Shown: positions 22,779-30,347 of the stretch, piece after piece
How positions within the stretch are numbered: position 1 is the stretch's first letter
Layout: each line of letters starts with the position of its first letter
DNA from: Candidatus Gastranaerophilales bacterium
GTDB taxonomy: Bacteria > Cyanobacteriota > Vampirovibrionia > Gastranaerophilales > Gastranaerophilaceae
Assembly (NCBI GenBank): GCA_910587055.1
Contig: CAJUKY010000020.1
Coordinates: forward strand, 1 to 30,469
Reading direction: 5' to 3'
DNA length: 30,469 nt
Made by a program: the position numbers and the translations under genes
The notes under the pieces: generated by a model
Told to the model about the DNA's origin: nothing
The model's database searches: none
What the model saw: only the letters and a program-made list of their open reading frames with translations

Positions 22779-22819
22779 ATTATAACAGCATATTTGTCAT
22801 ACGTCAAGTGACAGATGAC
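22779..22819 (-). promoter_or_regulatory. higBA promoter and operator
   Basis: On the minus strand TTGACG (22807-22802) and TATAAT (22784-22779), spacer 17 bp. A 24-bp imperfect palindrome GTCATctGTCActTGACgtATGAC at 22796-22819 covers the -35, fitting a HigA operator and autoregulation. Confidence 0.8.
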
Positions 22820-22940
22820 ATAATTTTATACAAATTCTAAATAATTAATTTTTTGTTAATAAATTAATAAAATTGAAAATTTGAATATATTATGGTGTCA
22901 TAGAAAAAATCGACTCAGTAGAGATTAGGAGGATATTTTT

Positions 22941-23228
22941 ATGACACTTAAACCGTTAGGCGATAGAATCGTAATTAAGGTTATTGACGATGCTGAAAAA
23001 ACTCAGGGCGGAATTTTTATCCCTGATTCTGCTAAAGAAAAACCGCAAAAAGGTGAAGTAGTAGCTGTAGGCCCCGGTAAAACTTTAGATTCAGGTTCCA
23101 AAGAAGAAATGGAAGTTAAAATCGGCGATAAAGTTTTATACGCTAAATATTCAGGAACCGATGTAAAGGTTGAAAACGTTGAATATAAAATTTTATCAGT
23201 AAAAGATGTGCTAGCTATTATTGAATAG
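22941..23228 (+). CDS. groES: Co-chaperonin GroES
   Basis: 95 residues, the family norm. KPLGDRIVIKVIDDAEKTQG begins the barrel, GGIFIPDSAKEKPQKGEV covers the mobile loop that contacts GroEL, and YAKYSGTDVKV and ILSVKDVLAII close it. Forms the heptameric lid for GroEL-assisted folding. Excellent AGGAGG at 22927-22932. No CIRCE inverted repeat is present upstream, so HrcA control is not evident. GroEL follows after a 142-bp structured spacer. Confidence 0.98.
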   Translation: MTLKPLGDRIVIKVIDDAEKTQGGIFIPDSAKEKPQKGEVVAVGPGKTLDSGSKEEMEVKIGDKVLYAKYSGTDVKVENVEYKILSVKDVLAIIE

Positions 23229-23249
23229 CAAGCAAATAAACAAAGTGGT

Positions 23250-23333
23250 AAAGATTTTGTGGTAAGAGGACCGTTAAAGAGGAGCGTCAGCGACGGGATC
23301 GAGTCCTTGAACCATAAAATCTTTTAAGCGGTC
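23250..23333 (+). promoter_or_regulatory. Structured spacer between groES and groEL
   Basis: AAAGATTTTGTGGT (23250-23263) pairs with ACCATAAAATCTTT (23311-23324) over 14 bp with one G-T pair, with a further AAGGAC/GTCCTT pairing inside. A competing pairing links GACCG plus TTAA (23269-23277) with TTAA-CGGTC (23324-23333). The internal GAGGAGCGTCAGCGAC segment resembles palindromic repeat sequences found in other genomes. Confidence 0.55.
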
Positions 23334-23370
23334 AATCTAATAAACAACAAGAAAAATAGGAGAAATTATT

Positions 23371-25017
23371 ATGGCAAAGAAAATTATATTTGATACAGAC
23401 GCCAGAGAAAGCCTTTTAAAAGGTGTTAACGAAGTGGCAGATGCTGTAAAAGTAACGCTTGGACCTAAAGGAAGAAACGTTATTATCGGCAAAAAATACG
23501 GTTCACCCCAAATTGTAAACGATGGCGTTACAATTGCAAAAGAAATCGAATTACAATGCCCGCTTGAAAATGCAGGTGCGCAATTATTAAAAGACGTATC
23601 AAGCAAGACAAACGATGTTGCAGGGGACGGTACAACAACCGCTTCAGTTCTTGCTCAGGCAATTTTTAAAGAGGGTTTAAAAAACCTTACAGCAGGCGCT
23701 AACCCGATGGGTATCAAAAAAGGTATCAATAAAGCTGTTGAAGAAGCGATTTCTGAAATTAAAAATATGTCAAAACCTGTAGATTCAAAAGAAATGAGAG
23801 CTCAGGTTGCAACAATTTCAGCAGGAAACAACGAATTTATCGGTAATTTGATTGCAGATTGTATGGAAGCTGTAGGCACAGACGGCGTTATCACCGTTGA
23901 AGAATCAAAAACTTTCGGAACAGATAAAAAAGTGGTTGAAGGTATGCAGTTTGATAAAGGATATATTTCACCATACTTTATTACTGACCCTGAAAGAATG
24001 GAAGCTGTTTTAGAAGATGCTTACGTACTTTGCGTTAACAAAAAAATCAACCTTATTGCTGACCTTGTACCGATACTTGAACAGGTTGCACGCGACGGTA
24101 AATCACTTTTAATTATCGCTGAAGATATTGAAGGTGAAGCTCTTGCAACACTTGTTGTAAATACAATGAGAAAAGTATTAAGAGCAGTTGCGGTTAAGGC
24201 TCCCGGATTTGGCGACAGAAGAAAAGCAATGCTTGAAGATATCGCAGTTTTAACAGGCGGCCAAATGTTCACCGAAGAACTCGGCATCAAACTTGAAAAT
24301 ATTACCGTTCAAATGCTCGGTAAAGCAAGAAGAGTTGCCGTTACAAAAGATGAAACAACAATTGTTGTAGGATCTGAAACAAAGGCGGCAGTTGATGAAA
24401 GAGTTAAACTTCTTAAAAAACAAATGGAAGCGTCAGATTCTGAATATGATAAAGAAAAACTTCAGGAAAGAATTGCAAAACTTTCAGGCGGTGTTGCCGT
24501 TATTGAAGTAGGTGCGGCTTCTGAGGTTGAATTAAAAGAATCAAAATTAAGAATTGAAGACGCTTTAAATGCTACAAGAGCTGCTCAAGAAGAAGGTATA
24601 GTTCCGGGCGGCGGCGTTGCATTAGTTAGAGTTCAACAACATCTTGAAAAAGAGATTGCAAACAAAAGCTTCTCTTCAGATGATGAAAAAATCGGCTATA
24701 AAATATTAACAGCCGCTCTTGATATTCCTTTGAACTTAATTGCAAACAATGCGGGTGCTAAGGGCGATGTTATCGTTGATGCGGTTAGAAAAGAAGCCGG
24801 CGCATACGGTTATGATGCTTTAAATAATCAATTTGTTGATATGTTTAAAGCAGGAATTGTTGACCCTGCTAAAGTTACGCGTTCAGCTTTAGAAAATGCC
24901 GCAAGTGTTGCTTCAATGTTACTTACAACAGAAGCTGCAGTTGTGGATATTCCTGAAGAAACTAAGCCTGCAATGCCTGACATGGGCGCTATGGGCGGAA
25001 TGGGCGGAATGATGTAA
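23371..25017 (+). CDS. groEL: Chaperonin GroEL
   Basis: 548 residues with all expected landmarks: VTLGPKGRNVIIGKKYGSP, NDGVTIAKEIEL, the ATP-binding DVAGDGTTTASVLAQ segment, AAVEEGIVPGGG-type motif (here RAAQEEGIVPGGGVAL) and the Gly-Met C-terminal tail (MGGMGGMM). Assembles as a double heptameric ring and folds proteins with GroES in the cytosol. AGGAG precedes the ATG by about 7 nt. A terminator follows at 25041. Confidence 0.99.
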   Translation: MAKKIIFDTDARESLLKGVNEVADAVKVTLGPKGRNVIIGKKYGSPQIVNDGVTIAKEIELQCPLENAGAQLLKDVSSKTNDVAGDGTTTASVLAQAIFKEGLKNLTAGANPMGIKKGINKAVEEAISEIKNMSKPVDSKEMRAQVATISAGNNEFIGNLIADCMEAVGTDGVITVEESKTFGTDKKVVEGMQFDKGYISPYFITDPERMEAVLEDAYVLCVNKKINLIADLVPILEQVARDGKSLLIIAEDIEGEALATLVVNTMRKVLRAVAVKAPGFGDRRKAMLEDIAVLTGGQMFTEELGIKLENITVQMLGKARRVAVTKDETTIVVGSETKAAVDERVKLLKKQMEASDSEYDKEKLQERIAKLSGGVAVIEVGAASEVELKESKLRIEDALNATRAAQEEGIVPGGGVALVRVQQHLEKEIANKSFSSDDEKIGYKILTAALDIPLNLIANNAGAKGDVIVDAVRKEAGAYGYDALNNQFVDMFKAGIVDPAKVTRSALENAASVASMLLTTEAAVVDIPEETKPAMPDMGAMGGMGGMM

Positions 25018-25040
25018 TATCATCTTCCAATATTTTAATA

Positions 25041-25078
25041 AATAACGGGCAATTGAACTTACTTTTGCCCGTTATTTT
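25041..25078 (+). terminator. Terminator of groEL
   Basis: AATAACGGGCA (25041-25051) pairs perfectly with TGCCCGTTATT (25066-25076) and is followed by T residues, 23 bp after the groEL stop. Confidence 0.9.
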
Positions 25079-25094
25079 ATGTTGTAAACATGTC

Positions 25095-25123
25095 TTGAAA
25101 AAATGTAAATACAGGATTATAAT
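25095..25123 (+). promoter_or_regulatory. Near-consensus promoter facing the small peptide gene
   Basis: TTGAAA (25095-25100) and TATAAT (25118-25123) with a 17-bp spacer. It would produce a plus-strand RNA from about 25130 that reaches the terminator at 25193-25234 and is antisense to the end of the peptide gene. Confidence 0.75.
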
Positions 25124-25129
25124 AATAGA

Positions 25130-25234
25130 AGCAGTCAGGCTCTAAGAAGTTTTGGTATCTTTTTAGATTTTAACCCTGATGCTGGTTTATTTAAAAACTA
25201 GCACTACGACGACAATTAAAAGTGCTAGTTTTTT
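25130..25234 (+). ncRNA. Candidate antisense RNA (antitoxin-like)
   Basis: About 105 nt between a strong promoter (25095-25123) and a perfect 13-bp hairpin plus T6 (25193-25234). It contains no well-started reading frame. The last roughly 48 nt are complementary to the 3' part of the hydrophobic peptide gene on the other strand. Ends are estimates from the promoter and terminator positions. Confidence 0.5.
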
Positions 25235-25285
25235 AATATCTAATAAAGATAATAAAATAACCAACAAGAATAATCTTGTCTTCAT
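25187..25285 (-). CDS. 32-residue hydrophobic peptide, candidate type I toxin
   Basis: Begins MKTRLFLLVILLSLL, continues DIKK and then LALLIVVVVLVFK: two hydrophobic stretches (residues 5-15 and 20-31) separated by a short charged turn, as in small membrane toxins. The ribosome binding site GGGAGGTGAT (25300-25291) is among the strongest in the window, 9 nt before the ATG. It is partly locked in a hairpin: the minus-strand segment ACCTCTTCGG upstream can pair with CCGAA...GAGGT, covering the binding site. The coding 3' end contains a bidirectional terminator hairpin, and a plus-strand RNA reads into it. Size, composition and arrangement recall Fst/Ldr-type loci but no sequence homology to a named toxin is claimed. 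Could alternatively be a leader peptide or a chance frame. Confidence 0.5.
   Translation of the reverse strand: MKTRLFLLVILLSLLDIKKLALLIVVVVLVFK
25193..25234. terminator. Bidirectional terminator inside the peptide gene
   Basis: AAAAACTAGCACT (25193-25205) and AGTGCTAGTTTTT (25221-25233) form a perfect 13-bp stem with a 15-nt loop and T runs on both strands. On the minus strand the U run precedes the peptide's stop codon by only three bases. Confidence 0.8.
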
Positions 25286-25288
25286 AGT

Positions 25289-25345
25289 TTATCACCTCCC
25301 TTCTTCGGAAATGTCCGGACTAAGTTTGTGCCGAAGAGGTTGGTA
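25289..25345 (-). promoter_or_regulatory. Leader hairpin sequestering the peptide's ribosome binding site
   Basis: Minus-strand RNA can pair CTTCGG with CCGAAG, and the ACCTC just outside with GAGGT of the Shine-Dalgarno across a small bulge. An inner GTCCGGAC palindrome sits in the loop. This would keep translation off unless the leader is refolded or processed. Confidence 0.5.
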
Positions 25346-25453
25346 TAATTATCAAGGTGCACTGACTGCTTTTATTATTATAATATCCGCATTATAGCAT
25401 CGGGGCTTATATTTTGTGTTCAATATTCAGCCAATATGATAAATAGGCACCAT

Positions 25454-26644
25454 TTATACTTTAATGTATTTACTGAAATCTGCTTTTAAGATATCAAAAA
25501 CGGCAGATTCATTTTGCAGTCTTATAAAAGCAAGGGCGAATATGGGGAAATTTTTATAATCAATTTTTCTTAATTCAAAAAGCTTGCCGGTCCGATTACC
25601 ATTTACGGCATCTGCTGCATCGGGTGCGGTTAAAAATTCAGCATAGGCCTCATAATCAACATTTTTAATATTTTGAATGCCCTGATTATCCCCTATTGTA
25701 AAGCAATATAGCGCATCGTCCATTTTTGATAAAATATTTTCCCAATCAGGTTTTTTTTGTTCAAAATAATAAGCATAAGGATTTATATTAAAAGCATAAT
25801 GCGCCAAATCACACAAACACCAGCCCGCAAAGCGCATCGGGTTTATTTCAATAGGAACGGCATTTTTTTCATTTGCGCGGAGTTCTATATGGCAGGGAAA
25901 ATTTTTCAATCCCATAGCGGCTCCGATTTTATCAAAAAGTTTTGTAAAGCTTTCTAAATATTCCTTAATAATCTGTTTTGATGTGTAATAGAGCCTGTCT
26001 GAAACATCATCTTTTGAAACAAAAGGATGTTTGTAAATATTTAAAATAACAGGTTCGCCATTGTTATCAAAATAAACATCTACAGCAAATTCATCCCCTT
26101 CAATCATCTCTTCAACTATAAAAGATGAAGTATCCACAACGGATTTCGGGAAGATTTTTTCATATTTTTTAATATCCGCCCCGATAGATTTTACGACATT
26201 TTTCCAATCGGCTTCATTATAGACAGGATATACGCCGAAACTTAAAAAACCGACTTTGGGCTTTAATACAAGCGGAAATTTCAAACTTGAAACATCAATT
26301 GTTTCAATATCTTTTAAATTTATTTCTTTAAAATAAAAATCAGGATAAATTTCTGAAATTAATTTTCTGAATTCAAATTTATCTTTACAAAGCGCTATCC
26401 GACGCGGGATATCGGTAAATTCAAGGTTTTTTGAAATCCAATCTATTGCATTTTCGGAATTGCAGTAAATAAGCGGGTTTTTGCTTTCTTTTATTTGATT
26501 TACGGCATACCCTTCGCAGTAGAAATTTAGGTCCTGATTTAACTCTAAATCATCTGCAGCAGCATTTTTTAAAACAGGGTATCCGTTTTTTAACGCTGTT
26601 TCTTCCAGATATTTTGAAACATAGGGTTTATCAAGTATGAACAT
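25454..26644 (-). CDS. ATP-grasp ligase-like protein
   Basis: 396 residues. The ATP-grasp core is visible as CKDKFEFRKL, FPLVLKPKVGFLSFGVYPV (ATP-binding Lys and flexible loop), SSFIVEEMIEGDEFAVDVYF, and the metal-binding end HIELR...AVPIEINPMRFAGW. The N-terminal 90 residues form the usual pre-ATP-grasp domain. Such enzymes join a carboxylate to an amine through an acyl-phosphate (dipeptide, amino-acid or carbamoyl ligases). The substrate is unknown. Located 27 bp downstream of a PLP aminotransferase on the same strand, so the two probably form an operon for modifying an amino acid. Weak Shine-Dalgarno (GGGAG, distant). Confidence 0.85.
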   Translation of the reverse strand: MFILDKPYVSKYLEETALKNGYPVLKNAAADDLELNQDLNFYCEGYAVNQIKESKNPLIYCNSENAIDWISKNLEFTDIPRRIALCKDKFEFRKLISEIYPDFYFKEINLKDIETIDVSSLKFPLVLKPKVGFLSFGVYPVYNEADWKNVVKSIGADIKKYEKIFPKSVVDTSSFIVEEMIEGDEFAVDVYFDNNGEPVILNIYKHPFVSKDDVSDRLYYTSKQIIKEYLESFTKLFDKIGAAMGLKNFPCHIELRANEKNAVPIEINPMRFAGWCLCDLAHYAFNINPYAYYFEQKKPDWENILSKMDDALYCFTIGDNQGIQNIKNVDYEAYAEFLTAPDAADAVNGNRTGKLFELRKIDYKNFPIFALAFIRLQNESAVFDILKADFSKYIKV

Positions 26645-26671
26645 ATTTATTTACCACGCTCCCTAAACTCT

Positions 26672-27859
26672 CTAAATTCCGCTTAAAAGCTCACCAAGGC
26701 GTTTTATGCCTTCTTCAATGGTTTCACAATCTGCATTTGTGTAATTCAAACGCATTGTATTAACGTTTTTCTTGTTGATATAGAAAGGATCACCCGGAAC
26801 AAAAGCAACTTTTTTCTCCAGCGCTTTCGGGAATAATTCAAGAGCGCTTACACCTTCAGGAAGAGTTACCCAGAGGAACATTCCGCCATCAGGACGAGTG
26901 TATTTAACATTTTTCGGAAAATATTTATCCATGGAATTAAGCATTGTCTGCGCCTGGGCACTGTATAATTCCGTAATTTTTGCAATGTGTTTTTCAAAGT
27001 CATTATGCATTAAATAATCCCAGATTAAATATTGGGAAAATACGTTTGTATGAAGGTCGGATGCTTCTTTTGAAACTGATATTTTCTTTAATAATTCTTT
27101 ATTCTGGCAAATTATAAAACCTGTTCTCATGCCGGGCGTTACAACCTTGGAGAATGAGCCTAAAACTATGCTGTTTTCATATCTTCCGGCGCCTATATAA
27201 GGCAGATGTTTTCCCTTAAATCTCAATTCGCCGTAAGGATCATCTTCCACAAGAACAAGATTTTTATCTTTAATAATTTTAAATATCTCTTCCCTGTTTT
27301 CAGCTGAATATGTAAGCCCTGTAGGGTTTTGGAATTCAGGAATTGCATAGATTAATTTAATATCGTTATTATTTAAGGTTTCCTTAAATTGTTCAATATT
27401 TAAGCCGTCAGATGTTAAATCAACGGTGTGAAATTCCGGCATATATTGTGAAAATACCTGAATTGCACCGAGATAACTGGGCTTTTCCAACAGTACACCG
27501 TCATTTTCATCCAGAACGGTTTTTCCGATTAAATCTAAAGCCTGCTGGGAGCCTGTTGTAATTAAAATATTATCAATATCGAGATGGAGATTAAATTTTT
27601 TATTGTAGCGGTCAGCTATAAACTGCCTCAATTCAGGAATTCCTGCGGTAATTGAATATTGGAACACCTTATCTTTATAGGTTTTTGTAATGCGATCCAT
27701 TGAAACAAGAAGCTCTTCCTGCGGGAAAGATACAGGGTTTGGAAGCCCCCCTGCAAATGAAATGACGTTAGGATCTGCCGCTGTTTTTAAAATGCTTCTT
27801 ACAAAAGAAGGCGGGGTGGATTTAATTCTTTCAGATAGCAGGTTTTCCATAACTTTCAT
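26672..27859 (-). CDS. PLP-dependent aminotransferase (class I/II, 2-aminoadipate or aromatic type)
   Basis: 395 residues from the ATG at 27859, preceded by AGAGGA; an in-frame ATG seven codons upstream has poorer spacing. Landmarks are ISFAGGLPNPVSFP near the N-terminus, TTGSQQALDLIGKTVLDE, the Asn of IPEFQNPTGLTYS, DDPYGELRF, the PLP lysine in GSFSKVVTPGMRTGF and the RLNYTNAD C-terminal motif with the carboxylate-binding Arg. This is the GntR-free, stand-alone LysN/MocR-domain-like aminotransferase family. It moves an amino group between an amino acid and a 2-oxoacid; the substrate is not certain. First gene of an apparent two-gene operon with the ATP-grasp protein. Confidence 0.93.
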   Translation of the reverse strand: MKVMENLLSERIKSTPPSFVRSILKTAADPNVISFAGGLPNPVSFPQEELLVSMDRITKTYKDKVFQYSITAGIPELRQFIADRYNKKFNLHLDIDNILITTGSQQALDLIGKTVLDENDGVLLEKPSYLGAIQVFSQYMPEFHTVDLTSDGLNIEQFKETLNNNDIKLIYAIPEFQNPTGLTYSAENREEIFKIIKDKNLVLVEDDPYGELRFKGKHLPYIGAGRYENSIVLGSFSKVVTPGMRTGFIICQNKELLKKISVSKEASDLHTNVFSQYLIWDYLMHNDFEKHIAKITELYSAQAQTMLNSMDKYFPKNVKYTRPDGGMFLWVTLPEGVSALELFPKALEKKVAFVPGDPFYINKKNVNTMRLNYTNADCETIEEGIKRLGELLSGI

Positions 27860-27993
27860 AAATGTTCCTCTCATTTTCATTTTTTGTGCTTTTTAAAACG
27901 GGATTTCCCGTCAAAAAAACTTCGGCACAAAACATTATACTATCAATGTAGAATTCAAACAATAGGGATATTATTTTTAAAATGCGGGCAATA

Positions 27994-28002
27994 TGATATA
28001 AT
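27994..28002 (+). promoter_or_regulatory. Extended -10 promoter of the membrane glycosyltransferase gene
   Basis: TGATATAAT, an extended -10 with a perfect TATAAT, about 25 bp before the start codon. The -35 region is weak. Confidence 0.55.
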
Positions 28003-28026
28003 TAGCTGGAGCACAAGGGAATTTAT

Positions 28027-29844
28027 ATGAGAGATTTTTTTAATAAATATAAAGGAATTATTCTGCCTTTAATTTTAATATTTATATTCTTTACAGGAGT
28101 GAATTTAAGCTGGGGCAAATGGGGTCATGTTATATACGATTGTTTCCGTGAAGCTGTTTTGCCGCAGGCAATCTTGGACGGGAAAGTTTTATACCGCGAT
28201 ATTACAAACCTTTATCCGCCTTTGGGATATTATTTTAATGCACTTTTATATTTAATATTCGGAAACTCTTTAAACACCTTATACTGGGCAGGAATTATAA
28301 ACTCATTTTTAATTCTTTCAATTATTTATTTTGTTGTAAAAAAATACTCATCGGATTTTACTGCATTTATCGCAGTATTATCAATAATGGAAATTTTTAC
28401 ATTTAAAATTTCAGCCTCAAATACAACAGCAGCGTGGCTTTTCCCGTATTCTTATTCTTTTATATATTCTTTCTCAACTTGTTTAATTTCGCTTTTATTT
28501 TGTATTTTATACAGAGAAAATGAAAAACCTTTATATCTTTATTTATCATTTTTATTTATCGGGCTTTCGGCCGCTTTTAAATTAGACTTTGTACTATTTG
28601 TGTTTATTCCCCTGTGGATTCTTTTAAGGAATTTTATTAAAAATAAATCTTATAAAACCATATTTTTCAGTGCAGGATGCTTATTTTTGCCTTTTATATT
28701 AAGCATAATGATTTATCTTGCAGGCGGCGGGACTATAGCAGATTTGCAGAATGAAATTAAATTTCTTGCGGATTTTTCGCATGCTCCGTCTGTAATAGCC
28801 TTCAATCAGGGGGTTATGCCGCAATCTTTTAAACCTTGGGTTTTAAATAAGGTCTTTATATCATTTGAATATTTTATACTTGTAGCTTCAACTATATTTT
28901 TGTACGCATTATTTTCCGTTTTTGTTATTTCAAAATTTAAAAATTACTTCGCTAAAACCGCTTTTGGTTTTATTTTATGCATATTCGGGCTTGCTACCGT
29001 TATAAAATACGGGGCATTCATACAGTATTCAATTTCTACGCTCCATACAAATTTATCATTTGTATCTTATTTTGTTACGATAAGCGCCGTTTTAATATTT
29101 ATTTTTAAAACGATAAAAAATAAAGGGTTTAAAAACCTTGAATTTACAAGAGAAGAAAAATTCTACTTTTTTATAACATTCTGCGCGGCTTTAATGTCTT
29201 TCAGGTCATTTGCATCACTGCATATTTCAAATATAGGAAATTTTATAATTGCTATCTGGTGGATGAACCTTGTATACCTGTTTTTGCAGCTATTGCCTTC
29301 ATATTTCCCGTCTGTTTTTAAAAAGGATTTAATCAAAAAAAGCTTCGGGCTGCTTTTTGTTTTGTACGGATTTTGTTTTGCATATCTTTATATTTATGAG
29401 GCAGGACAAATGACATATAAGCTTTCCAGCACAAAAGGGACGTTTTACGGCGCTGCTGAATTTATACCCGTCATAAATGAAACCATTAAATTTATTGAAG
29501 AAGAAATTCCCCGCAATAAAACTTTTCTTGCAGCTGAAGAAGGGGTCGTTTTCAACTATATAACGGGAAGAGAATTAAACTTAAAATATTATGCTTTAAT
29601 TCCCCATATGATTGATACTTACGGCGAAGAAAACATAATCAAAGAACTTGCTAAAAATCCGCCTGATTATTTTCTTATTACAAACAATATCTATGTAACA
29701 GAAAAGATAGGAGGAGTTTTCGGGCTTCAATATGCCAAAAAAATTACTGCTTTTATTCTTTATAACTATGATTATATAAAAACCGTAAAAAACCCGAATA
29801 TTAAAGAAGGGCTTGAAATTACAGTATTTAAGCTGAAGCGGTAA
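28027..29844 (+). CDS. Polytopic membrane protein, likely glycosyltransferase (GT-C fold)
   Basis: 605 residues with roughly eleven to thirteen membrane helices. After the first helix comes a loop with YDCFREAVLPQAILDGKVLY and RDITNLYPPLGYYFNALLYL. Acidic/aromatic first loops of this kind, in which an Asp or Glu acts on the lipid-phosphate sugar donor, characterise GT-C glycosyltransferases (PMT/ArnT/GT83 group). The last 130 residues form a soluble extracytoplasmic domain containing EEIPRNKTFLAAEEGVVFNY and PPDYFLITNNIYV. It would transfer sugar from a polyprenyl-phosphate donor outside the membrane. AAGGGA precedes the ATG. Converges with a GtrA-family gene, a family often tied to such transferases; only one base separates the stop codons. 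Confidence 0.75.
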   Translation: MRDFFNKYKGIILPLILIFIFFTGVNLSWGKWGHVIYDCFREAVLPQAILDGKVLYRDITNLYPPLGYYFNALLYLIFGNSLNTLYWAGIINSFLILSIIYFVVKKYSSDFTAFIAVLSIMEIFTFKISASNTTAAWLFPYSYSFIYSFSTCLISLLFCILYRENEKPLYLYLSFLFIGLSAAFKLDFVLFVFIPLWILLRNFIKNKSYKTIFFSAGCLFLPFILSIMIYLAGGGTIADLQNEIKFLADFSHAPSVIAFNQGVMPQSFKPWVLNKVFISFEYFILVASTIFLYALFSVFVISKFKNYFAKTAFGFILCIFGLATVIKYGAFIQYSISTLHTNLSFVSYFVTISAVLIFIFKTIKNKGFKNLEFTREEKFYFFITFCAALMSFRSFASLHISNIGNFIIAIWWMNLVYLFLQLLPSYFPSVFKKDLIKKSFGLLFVLYGFCFAYLYIYEAGQMTYKLSSTKGTFYGAAEFIPVINETIKFIEEEIPRNKTFLAAEEGVVFNYITGRELNLKYYALIPHMIDTYGEENIIKELAKNPPDYFLITNNIYVTEKIGGVFGLQYAKKITAFILYNYDYIKTVKNPNIKEGLEITVFKLKR

Positions 29845-29845
29845 A

Positions 29846-30310
29846 TTATTTTTTGTCCTTAAAGATAAACGTTTTAAATATAATAAAGGATAAAACCGCA
29901 ACAGGAGGTACGACAATTGCCTCTGCCAGATATTTATTCATATGAAGATTATCTATTAAGAAATTCAGCGAAACATTGTTTACATAGTATGTAAAAACAT
30001 ATGAAATAAAGAATTTAAAGATTAACGTATTATCTTTATTTTTAAATACAATTGAGCCTGTGGTTTTAAAATTCCAGAAGACACCCAGAATATAGGATAT
30101 TAAAAGCGCATCAGAAGGCTTAAACCCGAATGTTACAAAAAGGGCATACATTGAATAGCCAAAAAGCGTATTAACAGCTCCCACAAAAAGAAACTTTACA
30201 AACCTGCGCGGCAGACGCTGTAAAATCCCAAAACAAAATTTTGTATAAATCCAGTCAAAAATTTTAAAAAGCACAGAGCGTAAAAGATTTTTCTTACGCT
30301 CTATGCTCAT
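29846..30310 (-). CDS. GtrA-family membrane protein (putative lipid-linked sugar flippase)
   Basis: 154 residues from the ATG at 30310. Four hydrophobic helices follow a basic N-terminus: RFVKFLFVGAVNTLFGYSMY, LISYILGVFWNFKTTGSIVF, a FKFFISYVFTYYVNNVSLNF segment and a last helix ending FKTFIFKDKK. FVGAVNTLFGY and the F-NFKTTGS-VF motif define GtrA, proposed to flip polyprenyl-phosphate-linked glucose for surface glycosylation. The ATG at 30358 is an alternative, adding 16 residues and overlapping the end of rplA; neither start has a good Shine-Dalgarno. It lies directly after rplA on the same strand and could be part of that transcript. Confidence 0.85.
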   Translation of the reverse strand: MSIERKKNLLRSVLFKIFDWIYTKFCFGILQRLPRRFVKFLFVGAVNTLFGYSMYALFVTFGFKPSDALLISYILGVFWNFKTTGSIVFKNKDNTLIFKFFISYVFTYYVNNVSLNFLIDNLHMNKYLAEAIVVPPVAVLSFIIFKTFIFKDKK

Positions 30311-30347
30311 AAATATTGAATTTTCAGGCTTTAGGCCATCTTTTATG

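Larger units (their letters stand above)
25116..25384. repeat. 22-bp inverted repeats bounding a 269-bp unit
   Basis: ATTATAATAATAGAAGCAGTCA at 25116-25137 is repeated in reverse complement at 25363-25384 with 21 of 22 positions identical. Each copy contains a TATAAT and the presumed first transcribed bases, so both convergent transcripts would begin with nearly the same sequence. Confidence 0.8.

Noticed and set aside
22811..22940. Searched for a CIRCE element (TTAGCACTC-N9-GAGTGCTAA) upstream of groES
   Set aside because: No such inverted repeat is present, and no convincing -35/-10 pair could be chosen.
25179..25397. 72-codon plus-strand open frame across the candidate toxin locus
   Set aside because: It runs over the terminator, the leader hairpin and the inverted repeat, has no ribosome binding site, and shows low-complexity composition expected from the complement of the hydrophobic peptide.
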